Shown here piece after piece: positions 6,975 to 16,112 of a stretch of DNA of 33,931 nucleotides. The notes under the pieces were generated by a model. The model saw nothing but the letters and a program-made list of their open reading frames with translations. It did not search any database and was not told where the DNA came from. How positions within the stretch are numbered: position 1 is the stretch's first letter; the number at the start of each line of letters is the position of its first letter. The DNA lies in NCBI GenBank assembly GCA_910586205.1, contig CAJUGD010000039.1, positions 1 to 33,931 of the forward strand. Reading direction: 5' to 3'. The position numbers and the translations under genes are program-made. This DNA is from an uncultured Lachnospiraceae bacterium (GTDB lineage Bacteria; Bacillota; Clostridia; Lachnospirales; Lachnospiraceae).

Positions 6975-8507
6975 ATGAAAACAATTCTTGTTTTGAATAT
7001 GGGGATGAAAAGTATCCGAAGCATACTATTTGATAGTGAGGGCAATAAGCTTGCTTATTCTGCACTGCCTTTAGAAACTTCGTTGACAGGTGATACTGTG
7101 ACACAGATGCCCGCAGAGTGGTGGGAAAAGGCATGCAAGGTTATACAGGAAACAGTAGTGGACGCAGGGAATATTTTTATTGATTATTTGACAGTGACAA
7201 CATCATCTTCTTGTTTAGTGTGTATTGATAAAGAGGGAAGACCACTTCTTCCCTGTATGATGGTATCTGATAAGCGGGCAAAAAAAGAAAGTATTTTATT
7301 AAAAAACGCAAATATGTTTTCCAAAGTAAGTGAAAGGACAGGATTGGGGGCAGATCCTTCTTTTATGATTCCTAAAGCTATGTGGATAAAGAACAATAAA
7401 AAAGAATTGTTTGACAAGGTGTACAAGCTTTTATCCCCCAACGATTTTCTGATTTCAAAGTTTACCGGACAGTATGTGACGGATTATATGAATGCCCAGA
7501 AATGGCATTATGATATGGAGAAACATCATTATCCTTTGGATTTGCTGGATGAGGTAGGGATTCCAGAAGAACTTTTGCCGGAGGTGGTTTCTCCTGGCGC
7601 TTATGTGGGAAATATTTTGCCTCAAATTGCAGAAGCTACAGGGTTGTCAAAAGAAACTCAGGTAGTTGTGTCTACCTATGATGCTATATGCTCCTTTATT
7701 GGAAGCGGAGGGTTGAAAAGAGGTGAGGCCAGTGACGTATCAGGTACAGTTACAGTATTTCGGGCAGTATCTGAACAGAAGCTTGAAAAGCCAATGAATA
7801 AAATCCAACAGCTTCCCTATTATGAAGGAAATATGCATATAGTTGGGGGATCCAATAACCTGGGAGGCGGTTTGATAGAATGGGTCAAGCAATGCTATTA
7901 TCAAAATGAGCAGCTTCCTTATGAACTTATGGAAAAGGATGCAGGAGAGGCATCTATAGGGGCAGGGGGAGTTATTTTTCTTCCTTATCTTTTAGGAGAG
8001 AGGGCTCCTATTTGGGATAATTGTGCTCGTGGTGTATTTTTCGGATTGGAACGGATGCATACCAGGAAAGAAATGACAAGAGCAGTGTTTGAGAGTACAG
8101 GATTTATTGATTTGGATATGATTGGGGCTATAGAGGACGCAGGGGTGGAAATTAAAACAATTCGCTTATCAGGAGGACTGGCCAGATTAAACCTGATTTC
8201 TCAGATAAAAGCAGATATTACAGGTAGAGAAATTCAGGTGCTTTCTGAATTTGAGACCACTGCGACAGGCGCTGCTATGATTGTATTGTTTGCACAGAAA
8301 ATATATGGTTCGTTGCAGGAAGCAGCAGAAAATTTTGTAAAGATTCGAATGATTATTAAGCCGGAACTGAAAAATCATGAAAAGTATCAAGAGATATATA
8401 AGCTTTATAAAGAAACCTATCATACACTAAAACCATTATTTTCAAGACGAATGGAACTGACCGAGCGATTATACGGCAGTAAAAGAATAAAAATAGAAAA
8501 TTTATAA
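6975..8507 (+). CDS. FGGY-family carbohydrate kinase
   Basis: At 510 residues it has the usual length and two-lobed pattern of xylulokinase/glycerol kinase relatives. The catalytic-base region reads STYDAICSF, with Asp236, and a glycine-rich LSGGLARLN segment lies in the C-terminal lobe. In the N-terminal phosphate loop, the usual D-x-G-T of the family reads NMGMK (Asn8 replaces the common Asp). This may reflect a specialised member or reduced activity. It should phosphorylate a ketose or polyol. Its place between the aldolase and the iron alcohol dehydrogenase suggests it acts on the same carbon skeleton. The exact substrate is not predictable. Confidence 0.85.
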   Translation: MKTILVLNMGMKSIRSILFDSEGNKLAYSALPLETSLTGDTVTQMPAEWWEKACKVIQETVVDAGNIFIDYLTVTTSSSCLVCIDKEGRPLLPCMMVSDKRAKKESILLKNANMFSKVSERTGLGADPSFMIPKAMWIKNNKKELFDKVYKLLSPNDFLISKFTGQYVTDYMNAQKWHYDMEKHHYPLDLLDEVGIPEELLPEVVSPGAYVGNILPQIAEATGLSKETQVVVSTYDAICSFIGSGGLKRGEASDVSGTVTVFRAVSEQKLEKPMNKIQQLPYYEGNMHIVGGSNNLGGGLIEWVKQCYYQNEQLPYELMEKDAGEASIGAGGVIFLPYLLGERAPIWDNCARGVFFGLERMHTRKEMTRAVFESTGFIDLDMIGAIEDAGVEIKTIRLSGGLARLNLISQIKADITGREIQVLSEFETTATGAAMIVLFAQKIYGSLQEAAENFVKIRMIIKPELKNHEKYQEIYKLYKETYHTLKPLFSRRMELTERLYGSKRIKIENL

Positions 8508-8519
8508 TAAAGAGGAATT

Positions 8520-9671
8520 ATGAACGGTTATCAATTAAATATTCCAACAAAGGTTTATTTTGGAAGGGATATATGGAGAGAAGCAATAAAGTCATGGGAC
8601 TCTCTTTTTTATGGAAATGTTCTGATTGTTACAACTGGCTGTTCTCTGAAACGATTGGGATATGTACAAGAATTAGAAAGAGTAATAAAGGAATGTGTTT
8701 TGGTTCGGCATTTGGTGACTTTTGACTCAATAAGCGCTAACCCTAAACTTTCAGAAGTGAAAGATGGTATTACAATGGGAAAGGCGGAAGGCATTGATGT
8801 GGTGGTTGGCTTTGGAGGGGGAAGCGCCATAGACGCAGCAAAAGCCATAGCATTAGGAATTGGCACAGACAGAAATATTGAGGATTTTTTCGACTATGGA
8901 ATAGAAGCAAAAGGAGAGGCGCTTCCGGTAATTGCAATTCCGACAACTGCAGGAACTGGCAGTGAATTGAGTAAGGCAGCGATTCTTACCAAGGAACATC
9001 AAAACATTAAAAGGGGAATACGGGGAACAGCTCTTTATCCGAAGGCAGCGATTGTGGATTCTGTTTTTACGGAATCTGTTCCATACAAGATTACGATGGA
9101 GACTGGCTTTGATGTGCTGGCTCATGGAATTGAAAGTTATATTTCAAGAGCTGCTTCTCCATATACCAGAATGCAGTCTGAATATGCAGTCGGGATAGTG
9201 GGAAAATATCTTTCGATATTGTCAGAAGATTTACATAATATAAAAGCAAGACAAAAGATGTCGTATGCAAGCATGATTATGGGGATTAATTTGGGAAATG
9301 CCAGTACTTGTCTTCCCCACAGAATGCAGTATCCATTGGGAGCCTATACCAATACCAGCCATGGAAATGGGATTGCAGCATTGTTTACTTCCTGGATTAG
9401 TATGGAATATTCATATGTTCCGGAAAAAGTTGAGAAAATGTTGGGACTTCTTACAAGAAAAAGAATATGTGGAGGAGACGAGTGCGCCGGGGAAATGTAT
9501 CAGTTTATAAAAAAGCTGGGCCTTCCTACAGGATTAAAGGAGCTGGGAGTGGACAGCTCTTTGCTGAAAGTCATGGCAGAAGCAGTAGAGGGAAATCTTA
9601 AAAATGATCCGGCTATAGAAGGATCAGACAGAGAGATTCTTTTAAAACTGTATGAAGAAGCATGGCAGTGA
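8520..9671 (+). CDS. Iron-containing alcohol dehydrogenase
   Basis: The 383-residue protein has the family hallmarks in order: nucleotide-binding GGGSAIDAAKA (99-109), PTTAGTGSE (141-149), and the metal ligands Asp198, His202, His267 and His281, with spacing like that of lactaldehyde reductase (FucO). A good ribosome site (GAGGAATT) precedes the ATG, 12 bp after the kinase stop. It is expected to reduce an aldehyde or ketone to an alcohol with NAD(P)H in the cytoplasm. Within this operon it is a good candidate for making the sugar alcohol later activated with CDP. Relatives include phosphonoacetaldehyde reductases, but no other phosphonate gene is seen, so that role is unlikely here. Confidence 0.85.
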   Translation: MNGYQLNIPTKVYFGRDIWREAIKSWDSLFYGNVLIVTTGCSLKRLGYVQELERVIKECVLVRHLVTFDSISANPKLSEVKDGITMGKAEGIDVVVGFGGGSAIDAAKAIALGIGTDRNIEDFFDYGIEAKGEALPVIAIPTTAGTGSELSKAAILTKEHQNIKRGIRGTALYPKAAIVDSVFTESVPYKITMETGFDVLAHGIESYISRAASPYTRMQSEYAVGIVGKYLSILSEDLHNIKARQKMSYASMIMGINLGNASTCLPHRMQYPLGAYTNTSHGNGIAALFTSWISMEYSYVPEKVEKMLGLLTRKRICGGDECAGEMYQFIKKLGLPTGLKELGVDSSLLKVMAEAVEGNLKNDPAIEGSDREILLKLYEEAWQ

Positions 9672-9711
9672 ATGGTGACTTGTAGAAATAAGAAAAGAGG
9701 ACACAGAGAAA

Positions 9712-10440
9712 ATGCAGGCAATTATTATGGCAGCAGGGAAAGGAAGCAGGCTGGAGGGATTGACAGGAGGAGCGCCGAAATCCTTTGTGGAGATAAAGGG
9801 GAAAAAATTAATTGAGTATAATATCAAGCTTTTAGAGAAATATGGGATAAAAGACATAATTATTGTAACAGGGTATTGCTGCGAAGTGTTTGAGGAGTTT
9901 TTAAAAGACAAAAAGCAGATACGTTTAATCTATAATCCCTTTTATGAGATGGTAAATGTATTGGGGTCTTTTTATATGGGAATGGAAGCGCTGCATGATG
10001 ATTTTATTTTTCTTCATGCAGATACTTTGTGTGAACCAGAGATTTTGGAAAAAATGATTCAAACGGAAGGGGATGTGATTCTTCCGGTAGAATATAAGGC
10101 ATGTGATGAAGAAGCCATGAAGATACGAAGTAAACAGGGAAGATTGGTAGAGATTACAAAACAGATGCCATTAGAAGCAGCAGAAGGAGAATTTATCGGA
10201 ATAGCAGCTTTCCAGAAAAAAGTGATTCCTGTATTGAAAGAAAAAGTGAAACAGCTTTTAAAAGAAAGAAAGTTTGATGCTTATTTCGAAAGTGCAATTC
10301 AATACCTGATTGATCAGGAGAATTTCCATATAGTACCAGTACCTACGGAAAACGCTTTTTGGGCTGAGATTGATTTTATGGAGGACTATGAAAAAGCGGT
10401 TGCCAAGATACCGGAAAGTCTTACATCTATATTTAAATAA
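9712..10440 (+). CDS. Sugar-phosphate nucleotidyltransferase (LicC/MobA-like)
   Basis: The 242-residue protein starts with the nucleotide-binding signature MAAGKGSRL (residues 6-14), followed by the PKSFVEIKGKKLIEY strand-helix and a metal-binding HADT motif near residue 103. It belongs to the GT-A nucleotidyltransferase family that includes LicC (CTP:phosphocholine) and sugar-1-phosphate guanylyl/cytidylyl enzymes. It lies between the alcohol dehydrogenase and a TagB/TagF-like transferase, so a CTP-dependent activation is likely. The operon already encodes a TagD-like domain, so either two different CDP compounds are made or one of the two enzymes has another substrate. AGAGGA upstream serves as a ribosome site. 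Confidence 0.75.
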   Translation: MQAIIMAAGKGSRLEGLTGGAPKSFVEIKGKKLIEYNIKLLEKYGIKDIIIVTGYCCEVFEEFLKDKKQIRLIYNPFYEMVNVLGSFYMGMEALHDDFIFLHADTLCEPEILEKMIQTEGDVILPVEYKACDEEAMKIRSKQGRLVEITKQMPLEAAEGEFIGIAAFQKKVIPVLKEKVKQLLKERKFDAYFESAIQYLIDQENFHIVPVPTENAFWAEIDFMEDYEKAVAKIPESLTSIFK

Positions 10441-10458
10441 ATATAAAAGGATTTAATA

Positions 10459-11706
10459 ATGATGAGACAAGATCAGAAAGAGGATTTATCAGAAAAGATA
10501 TACATAGCAAAGAGAAAAACAAAGGCATGTATACATGCGCTTGCTTATTGTGCATGCCGGATATTTCCCATCGATCAGGATAAAATTGTGATGTGGACAT
10601 TTGAGGGAACCGGAGGATATGGCTGCAGTCCCAAATATGTGGCCGAGGAGATCTTAAAAAGAAACAGGGAAGGAAAAACAAACTATAGAATTGTTTGGCT
10701 TTTAAACGATATAGGAAAAGAATTTCCCGAGGATATTAAAAAGGTAAAAAACACATTGTGGAAACGAGCCTATCATCTTTCCACTGCTGGAACATGGGTC
10801 AGCAATACCAGGACTTTCTATGGGACAAAAAAACGCAGAGGACAATCTTATATTCAGACATGGCATGCAACAATCTGCATAAAGCCTATAGGAAAATATA
10901 GGAAGGATCGGCTGCCGAAAATGGCTTATTTGGTTAGTAAATATGATTCAGGACTGATTGACTATGTATTGTCTGGCTCAACCTGGTGTGATCATATGTA
11001 CCGGAAAGGCTTGATCTATAGAGGAAAGATTATAAAGACAGGAACACCGCGGTGTGACATTTTATTTAAAGATAAAGAAGAAAGATATAAACAGATAAGG
11101 AAGGAATATAATCTTCCAAAGGAAACAAAGATTATGTTGTATGCCCCCACATTTCGGGGAGGAAGCCAGAATAAGACCCGGACTGTCAATACAGAAGAAA
11201 CAACAGTGGACTTTAGGAGGCTGATAAAGGCACTTGAAAATAGATTTGGAGGAACCTGGTATGTATTTTTAAGGCTTCATCCTCAATTATCAGTTAAAAT
11301 GGAAAAAATGGTGACAGGGCAGTTAACAGAAAGGCTGATTGATGTAAGTCAAAGGCCGGATATGAATGAGCTTATAGCAGGTGCAGATGGGTTTTTAACA
11401 GATTACTCTAGTGCTATTTTTGAGGCAGCAATGGCAGGCCAGCCGGGATTTATTTATGCCGATGACTTAGAGGAATACGTGGAGGACAGGGGAGATTTGA
11501 TGTTTGATATGTATAAACTTCCTTTTCCAGTGGCATTGAATAATGATAGGCTGATGGAGAATATTGAAAAGTTTGATGAAGATGTTTATAGAATGAAAAT
11601 CGAAAGATTTATGAAGAAAGTCGGAGTATGTGAGGACGGAAAGGCCAGTGAAAGGGTGGTAGATATAATTCAATATATTTCAAAAAAGGAAAGAGAAACT
11701 TTATGA
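10459..11706 (+). CDS. CDP-glycerol glycerophosphotransferase family protein (TagB/TagF-like)
   Basis: The 415-residue protein carries the family signatures: MWTFEGTGGYGCSPKYVAEE near residue 35, TWHAT, KTGTPRCDILF near 195, YAPTFRG near 230, LRLHPQ near 272, and LTDYSSAIFEAA near 313, which forms the CDP-polyol phosphate site. Members transfer glycerol- or ribitol-phosphate from the CDP form onto a lipid or glycan acceptor at the inner membrane face. AAGGA precedes the start, and a second Met follows directly, so the start could be one codon later. Its stop overlaps the next start as ATGA, which implies translational coupling with the DUF115 gene. It completes the CDP-polyol set. Confidence 0.85.
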   Translation: MMRQDQKEDLSEKIYIAKRKTKACIHALAYCACRIFPIDQDKIVMWTFEGTGGYGCSPKYVAEEILKRNREGKTNYRIVWLLNDIGKEFPEDIKKVKNTLWKRAYHLSTAGTWVSNTRTFYGTKKRRGQSYIQTWHATICIKPIGKYRKDRLPKMAYLVSKYDSGLIDYVLSGSTWCDHMYRKGLIYRGKIIKTGTPRCDILFKDKEERYKQIRKEYNLPKETKIMLYAPTFRGGSQNKTRTVNTEETTVDFRRLIKALENRFGGTWYVFLRLHPQLSVKMEKMVTGQLTERLIDVSQRPDMNELIAGADGFLTDYSSAIFEAAMAGQPGFIYADDLEEYVEDRGDLMFDMYKLPFPVALNNDRLMENIEKFDEDVYRMKIERFMKKVGVCEDGKASERVVDIIQYISKKERETL

Positions 11707-13016
11707 AAAAACTATATATATGGGGAGCCGGCGATATCGGAAGTCGAATTTTAAATCACCTGGATGATAATTGGGATATTGTTTTTGTTGATTCAAATAA
11801 GAGCTTAATCGATAAGCGCTATTGCGAAAAAAGAGTTATTAACATTGAGGAGTATTTGCAGAACTGTTTTAATGAGTTTATTTTAATTGCACATTTATAT
11901 GAACTAGAAAGTATTAAGACTTTACAGAACAAAAACATAATAAATTTCTTTGTCCACTGTGATCTTCCAGGAGAATTTAAAGAGCCATGCTTCGGAAACA
12001 CGCTAAAAGATTATGTAATTGCATATTTAAATAATAGGAGAAATTATGCATTATATGGATTGAATTTATACAGTATTATTATCGACGATTGGATTTATAA
12101 GGAATATGGGCACCATCCATATATAATAATACAGAATGATATATCTGAAGAATTTGTTGATAAAATAAAAAGACAGTACAGGGATTTGAAACTTATAAAA
12201 GATGACAAGACAATAAGTGGATTGGATGAAGTTTGTGTATGTTTGCATAACTATACAGAATTAAAAAAATCAAATATGTTTGCGAAATACCAAATGACAG
12301 ATATTTTTGATTGTACAGATAGAATAGAACATTATCATAACCCAGCAATAAAAAAATTTTATAACCTGCATGATGGAAAACGGTGCTTTATTGTAGCAAC
12401 TGGACCAAGTATAAGAGCAAGTGATCTTGATATATTAAAAAATAAAAATGAAATATGCATTAGTATGAATAGCATTCATCATGTGTTTAGTCAAACTGAT
12501 TGGAGGCCAGATTATTATGTTATATCTGATTTCAGAGTGTTTGATGAGTATCAGGATATTCTAAATGCTTTACCAAAAGAGGACAAATTTTTAAGCGATA
12601 ATTCAGAGAGTTTCTGGAAGATTCCCCATAAAAATAATGTCTTCCGTTATCATCTGCATTATGAATACTGCTTTGATAGATTACCTAAATTTTCCGATGA
12701 TTTTTCTATGCGGAATTATACAGGAACAACTGTTACCTACACTTGTATGCAGTTGGCAGCTTATATGGGATTCAAGGAGATTTATTTATTAGGTGTAGAT
12801 TTTACCTATGGAGGGCAAGAGAAAAATATAGAATATAATTATTTTTATAAGACGGATGATTCAGAGGATAAATGCAGAGGATTTGTAAAACACGTCACAT
12901 TGGCTTATAAAGCTGCAAAACAATACGCAGATTCCCATGGAATTTATATTTACAATGCAACACGTGGCGGAAAATTAGAAATCTTTCCAAGAGCAGACTT
13001 TGACAGCTTGTTTTGA
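11703..13016 (+). CDS. DUF115 / Maf-like protein with N-terminal Rossmann module
   Basis: The 437-residue protein has two parts. Residues 1-75 form a short Rossmann-like module (LYIWGAGDIGSRI) of the kind found in eight other proteins of this window. Residues about 220-437 match the DUF115 (MptE-like, motility-accessory-factor) fold: CFIVATGPSI, PDYYVISDFR, YTGTTVTYTCMQLAAYMGF and IYLLGVDFTYGG. Maf proteins of this family are linked to transfer of nonulosonic acids to flagellin, and the pseudaminic-type pathway genes follow directly, so it is the best candidate here for that transfer. It is visibly more AT-rich than the genes to its left (a sampled line near 12061 has 19 G/C in 60, against 32 near 3001), suggesting a separate origin. 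No ribosome site is needed given the ATGA overlap. Confidence 0.7.
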   Translation: MKKLYIWGAGDIGSRILNHLDDNWDIVFVDSNKSLIDKRYCEKRVINIEEYLQNCFNEFILIAHLYELESIKTLQNKNIINFFVHCDLPGEFKEPCFGNTLKDYVIAYLNNRRNYALYGLNLYSIIIDDWIYKEYGHHPYIIIQNDISEEFVDKIKRQYRDLKLIKDDKTISGLDEVCVCLHNYTELKKSNMFAKYQMTDIFDCTDRIEHYHNPAIKKFYNLHDGKRCFIVATGPSIRASDLDILKNKNEICISMNSIHHVFSQTDWRPDYYVISDFRVFDEYQDILNALPKEDKFLSDNSESFWKIPHKNNVFRYHLHYEYCFDRLPKFSDDFSMRNYTGTTVTYTCMQLAAYMGFKEIYLLGVDFTYGGQEKNIEYNYFYKTDDSEDKCRGFVKHVTLAYKAAKQYADSHGIYIYNATRGGKLEIFPRADFDSLF

Positions 13017-13061
13017 TGATCATAAAAAATAATAAATTTTTTACAACAGGAGATAACTTAA

Positions 13062-14252
13062 ATGGACAGGATCGGAAATAAAGAAAAAGCATATATACAA
13101 GAAGTTTTAGACGGTCAGTTCTCATCATCCAATACATATCAGATGGTTACAAGATTAGAACGAACCTTTGCTGAAAAATTTCAAACAAAGCACGCAGTAG
13201 CGATGGTTAATGGTACAGCAACCTTACATATGGCGTTGGAGGCAGCGGGAATTAAACCAGGAGATGAGGTGATTTGTCCACCACTTACGATGAGCAGTAC
13301 TTCTATAGCAGTACTTCATGCAAATGCTGTCCCGGTGTTTGCAGATGTTGACAAAGATACATTTTTGATTACTGCTGATAGCATAAGACAAGTTTTAACA
13401 CAGAAGACAAAGGCAATTATTACAGTTTCTCTTTATGGCCTATCACCGGAGATGGATGAAATAATGGATCTTGCCCGAAAGAACCATTTAATTGTAATTG
13501 AAGATAATGCAGAATGCTATGGGGCATACCAGGACGGTAAATTAGTCGGGACTTTTGGCCACATGGCCTCTTATAGTTTCCAGAGTTCAAAACATCTTAC
13601 GGCAGGAGAAGGGGGCATTGTAATAACTGATAGTGACGAACTTGCAGATAAGTTGAGACGATATTCCGGGTTGGGATATGCTGGGATTAACAGTAAAAAG
13701 GGAAGAATAACAAAGGATGATATCCAGAGTCCGGACTATGAAAGACATGTGATTTTAGGATGGAATTACCGGATGGCGGATTTATGTGCAGCCGTTGCTC
13801 TTGGACAAGTAGAGCGCATGGAAGAACTGGTAGAAATAAGGATAAAGGCGGCAAAATATTATCAGGAGCAGGTGGATGGATGTGAATGGATGCATCCGCA
13901 ATGGATAAGAAAAGGAAATAAACATTCATTCTGGACATATGTTGTGAGACTAGATACAGAAAAGGTGGATTGGCATAAATTTCGGAATAAATATCAGGAA
14001 TTTGGCGGGGACGGAATATATGCGGCGTGGAAACTATCCTATCAGGAACCAATGTTCCGAAATAACCGATTTTTAAACAGGGAAAACCTGGGGATTTATG
14101 ATTCCTATGATTATAATGCGGTCAGTTGTAAAAATGCTGAATTTTTACAGCCGAGATTGTTACAGTTTAAGACGAATTATTATGATATTGAAATGGCAAA
14201 GTTTCAGGCAGAGATATTAAGAAAGACCATTGATTATTTCGACAAACAATAG
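13062..14252 (+). CDS. DegT/DnrJ/EryC1/StrS aminotransferase (PseC-like)
   Basis: The 396-residue PLP enzyme has the family pattern: NGTATLHMAL near 50-59 (phosphate binding), EDNAE with Asp148 facing the PLP ring nitrogen, and SYSFQSSKHLTAGEGG with Lys177 as the PLP lysine. It transfers an amino group to a keto sugar nucleotide. Next to a PseB-type dehydratase and a NeuB-family synthase, the natural role is to aminate the 4-keto product of PseB. An excellent ribosome site (AGGAGA) sits 8 bp before the ATG. Sugar specificity is inferred only from neighbours; relatives act on many sugars. Confidence 0.8.
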   Translation: MDRIGNKEKAYIQEVLDGQFSSSNTYQMVTRLERTFAEKFQTKHAVAMVNGTATLHMALEAAGIKPGDEVICPPLTMSSTSIAVLHANAVPVFADVDKDTFLITADSIRQVLTQKTKAIITVSLYGLSPEMDEIMDLARKNHLIVIEDNAECYGAYQDGKLVGTFGHMASYSFQSSKHLTAGEGGIVITDSDELADKLRRYSGLGYAGINSKKGRITKDDIQSPDYERHVILGWNYRMADLCAAVALGQVERMEELVEIRIKAAKYYQEQVDGCEWMHPQWIRKGNKHSFWTYVVRLDTEKVDWHKFRNKYQEFGGDGIYAAWKLSYQEPMFRNNRFLNRENLGIYDSYDYNAVSCKNAEFLQPRLLQFKTNYYDIEMAKFQAEILRKTIDYFDKQ

Positions 14253-14264
14253 GAGCTGATGACA

Positions 14265-15041
14265 ATGAAGTTTTTGGTAATTATTCAAGCAAGATGTGGT
14301 TCTTCCAGACTTCCGTCAAAGGTTTTGAAGGATTTGTGCGGGAAAACGGTTTTAGAACACGTGATAGAAAGAGTGCAGAGAAGTGCTTATATTGATGAGG
14401 TAATGGTCGCAACAACTATAAACCAGGAGGACATTCCTATTGTCCGGTTGGTTTCTGGAATGTGTATGAGAATATTTGCAGGCAGTTCATTGGATGTGTT
14501 AGACCGATACTATCAGGCGGCAAAGCTGATCCAACCAGAATATATTATAAGGATAACAGCAGATTGCCCTGTTTTTGATGCAGAGATATTGGATGATGCT
14601 ATTCAGAAGCTAAAACCAGAAACAGATTATATGGCCGCTCTTTCGGAGACTTTACCAGATGGTTTGGATTTGGAAATTGTGCGATTTAGTGTTTTAAAAA
14701 GAGCTTGGAATGAAGCACAGCTTATGTCCGAGAGAGAACATGTTACCATGTATATTAAAAATAATAGACATTTATTTCAGATTCAGGATTATATATGTCC
14801 TTTGGGAAATCTGCACGATGAGCGGTGGACGATTGATGAGGAAGAAGATTATCTGTTCATAAAACATATTTATGAACATTTTAAAAGGATAGGAAAAGAT
14901 AATTTTAATGCTGCTGATATATTAGAATATTTAAATAATAATCCAGAAATTCGAAAAATTAATCAGGGATTTATTAGAAATGAGGGGCTCTTGATTTCTT
15001 TAAAAAATGATCGGGTTGTAAAGAGGCCTACAGAGGAGTGA
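14265..15041 (+). CDS. SpsF-type nonulosonate/sugar cytidylyltransferase
   Basis: The N-terminal FLVIIQARCGSSRLPSKVL segment is the nucleotide-binding signature of the SpsF/NeuA/PseF group, and ITADCPVFD near 90 is the metal-binding region. The enzyme should load a nonulosonic acid or related sugar with CMP. The start at 14265 is preferred because AGGAG lies 9 bp upstream; the ATG at 14259 would leave only 3 bp and add two residues. It begins 12 bp after the aminotransferase and ends 6 bp before the PseB gene, so they share a transcript. The long C-terminal tail (about 190-258) is typical of SpsF rather than of classic NeuA. Confidence 0.75.
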   Translation: MKFLVIIQARCGSSRLPSKVLKDLCGKTVLEHVIERVQRSAYIDEVMVATTINQEDIPIVRLVSGMCMRIFAGSSLDVLDRYYQAAKLIQPEYIIRITADCPVFDAEILDDAIQKLKPETDYMAALSETLPDGLDLEIVRFSVLKRAWNEAQLMSEREHVTMYIKNNRHLFQIQDYICPLGNLHDERWTIDEEEDYLFIKHIYEHFKRIGKDNFNAADILEYLNNNPEIRKINQGFIRNEGLLISLKNDRVVKRPTEE

Positions 15042-15047
15042 AAGAAA

Positions 15048-16055
15048 ATGTATAGAGATATAATTGATGGAAAGACAATTTTGATAACAGGTGGAACAGG
15101 CTCATTTGGAAAATGCTTTACAAAGTATGTATTGACAAAATATAATCCGAAAAAAATTATTATATATTCCAGAGATGAATTTAAACAATTTAATATGTTA
15201 AATGATTTTAAGGAGTATGAAGGAAAACTCCGGTTTTTTATTGGAGATGTTCGAGATTTGGAACGTATGAAAAGGGCCTTTAAGGGAGTGGATTATGTAA
15301 TTCATGCGGCAGCATTAAAGCAGGTTCCAAGTTGTGAATATAATCCAAATGAAGCGATCAAAACCAATATACATGGTGCGATGAATGTGATTGAAGCTGC
15401 CTTGGATTCAAATATAAAAAAGGTGGTGGCATTATCAACAGATAAAGCCGTAAATCCAGTTAATCTGTATGGGGGAACAAAGCTGGTGTCAGATAAGCTT
15501 TTTGTGGCAGCAAATTCTTATGTAGGGGAATCGGATTTATGTTTTTCGGTTGTAAGATATGGAAACGTTGCAGGAAGCAGAGGATCTGTTATCCCTTTCT
15601 TTTTGAAATTGATAAAAGATGGGAAGCAGGAACTTCCTATTACAGATTATAGAATGACAAGGTTTTGGATCAGCCTTCCGGAAGGGGTAGAATTAGTATT
15701 AAGAGCATTGAAAGAAGCGCGGGGAGGAGAGACTTTTATTAGTAAAATTCCCTCCTTTAAGATCACAGATTTAGCACAGGCTATGCTTCCAGGATGCAAA
15801 ATGCCGGAAATTGGTATTCGTGAAGGGGAAAAATTGCATGAAGTTATGATTACAGTAGAAGACTCGCCAACAACTTATGAATATGAAGATCATTATATCG
15901 TTTATCCTCAGATGGTTTTTAATGATCGTATGAAAACAGAACCAAAAGGTAAGAGGGTAATAGAAGGATTCACCTATAGTTCTGGAACAAACCAGGTATG
16001 GATGTCTGTCAAACAGATTCGAGATCGGCTGAATCAGGATATGGTATTTATATAA
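15048..16055 (+). CDS. pseB: UDP-N-acetylglucosamine 4,6-dehydratase, inverting (PseB)
   Basis: The 335-residue protein is a textbook PseB/FlaA1 homologue: GGTGSFG (15-21) binds NADP, and STDKAVNPVNLYGGTK carries Asp132, Lys133 and Tyr141 in the order used by PseB for 4,6-dehydration with C5 inversion. The segment STDKAxxPxNLYGxTK separates it from ordinary epimerases. It performs the first step of pseudaminic acid synthesis, converting UDP-GlcNAc to the 4-keto-6-deoxy sugar. GAGGAG lies 9 bp upstream. Some PseB homologues feed other inverted 6-deoxy amino sugars, so the end product depends on the partner enzymes. Confidence 0.88.
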   Translation: MYRDIIDGKTILITGGTGSFGKCFTKYVLTKYNPKKIIIYSRDEFKQFNMLNDFKEYEGKLRFFIGDVRDLERMKRAFKGVDYVIHAAALKQVPSCEYNPNEAIKTNIHGAMNVIEAALDSNIKKVVALSTDKAVNPVNLYGGTKLVSDKLFVAANSYVGESDLCFSVVRYGNVAGSRGSVIPFFLKLIKDGKQELPITDYRMTRFWISLPEGVELVLRALKEARGGETFISKIPSFKITDLAQAMLPGCKMPEIGIREGEKLHEVMITVEDSPTTYEYEDHYIVYPQMVFNDRMKTEPKGKRVIEGFTYSSGTNQVWMSVKQIRDRLNQDMVFI

Positions 16056-16112
16056 CATAGCTTTAGCCGTTTAAATATAATAGTTATGATTAAGTATAAA
16101 GAGGAGGCAGCA

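Noticed and set aside
8520..9671. Phosphonate biosynthesis suggested by the iron alcohol dehydrogenase and the LicC-like enzyme
   Set aside because: There is no phosphoenolpyruvate mutase or phosphonopyruvate decarboxylase, and the neighbours fit a polyol-phosphate pathway better.
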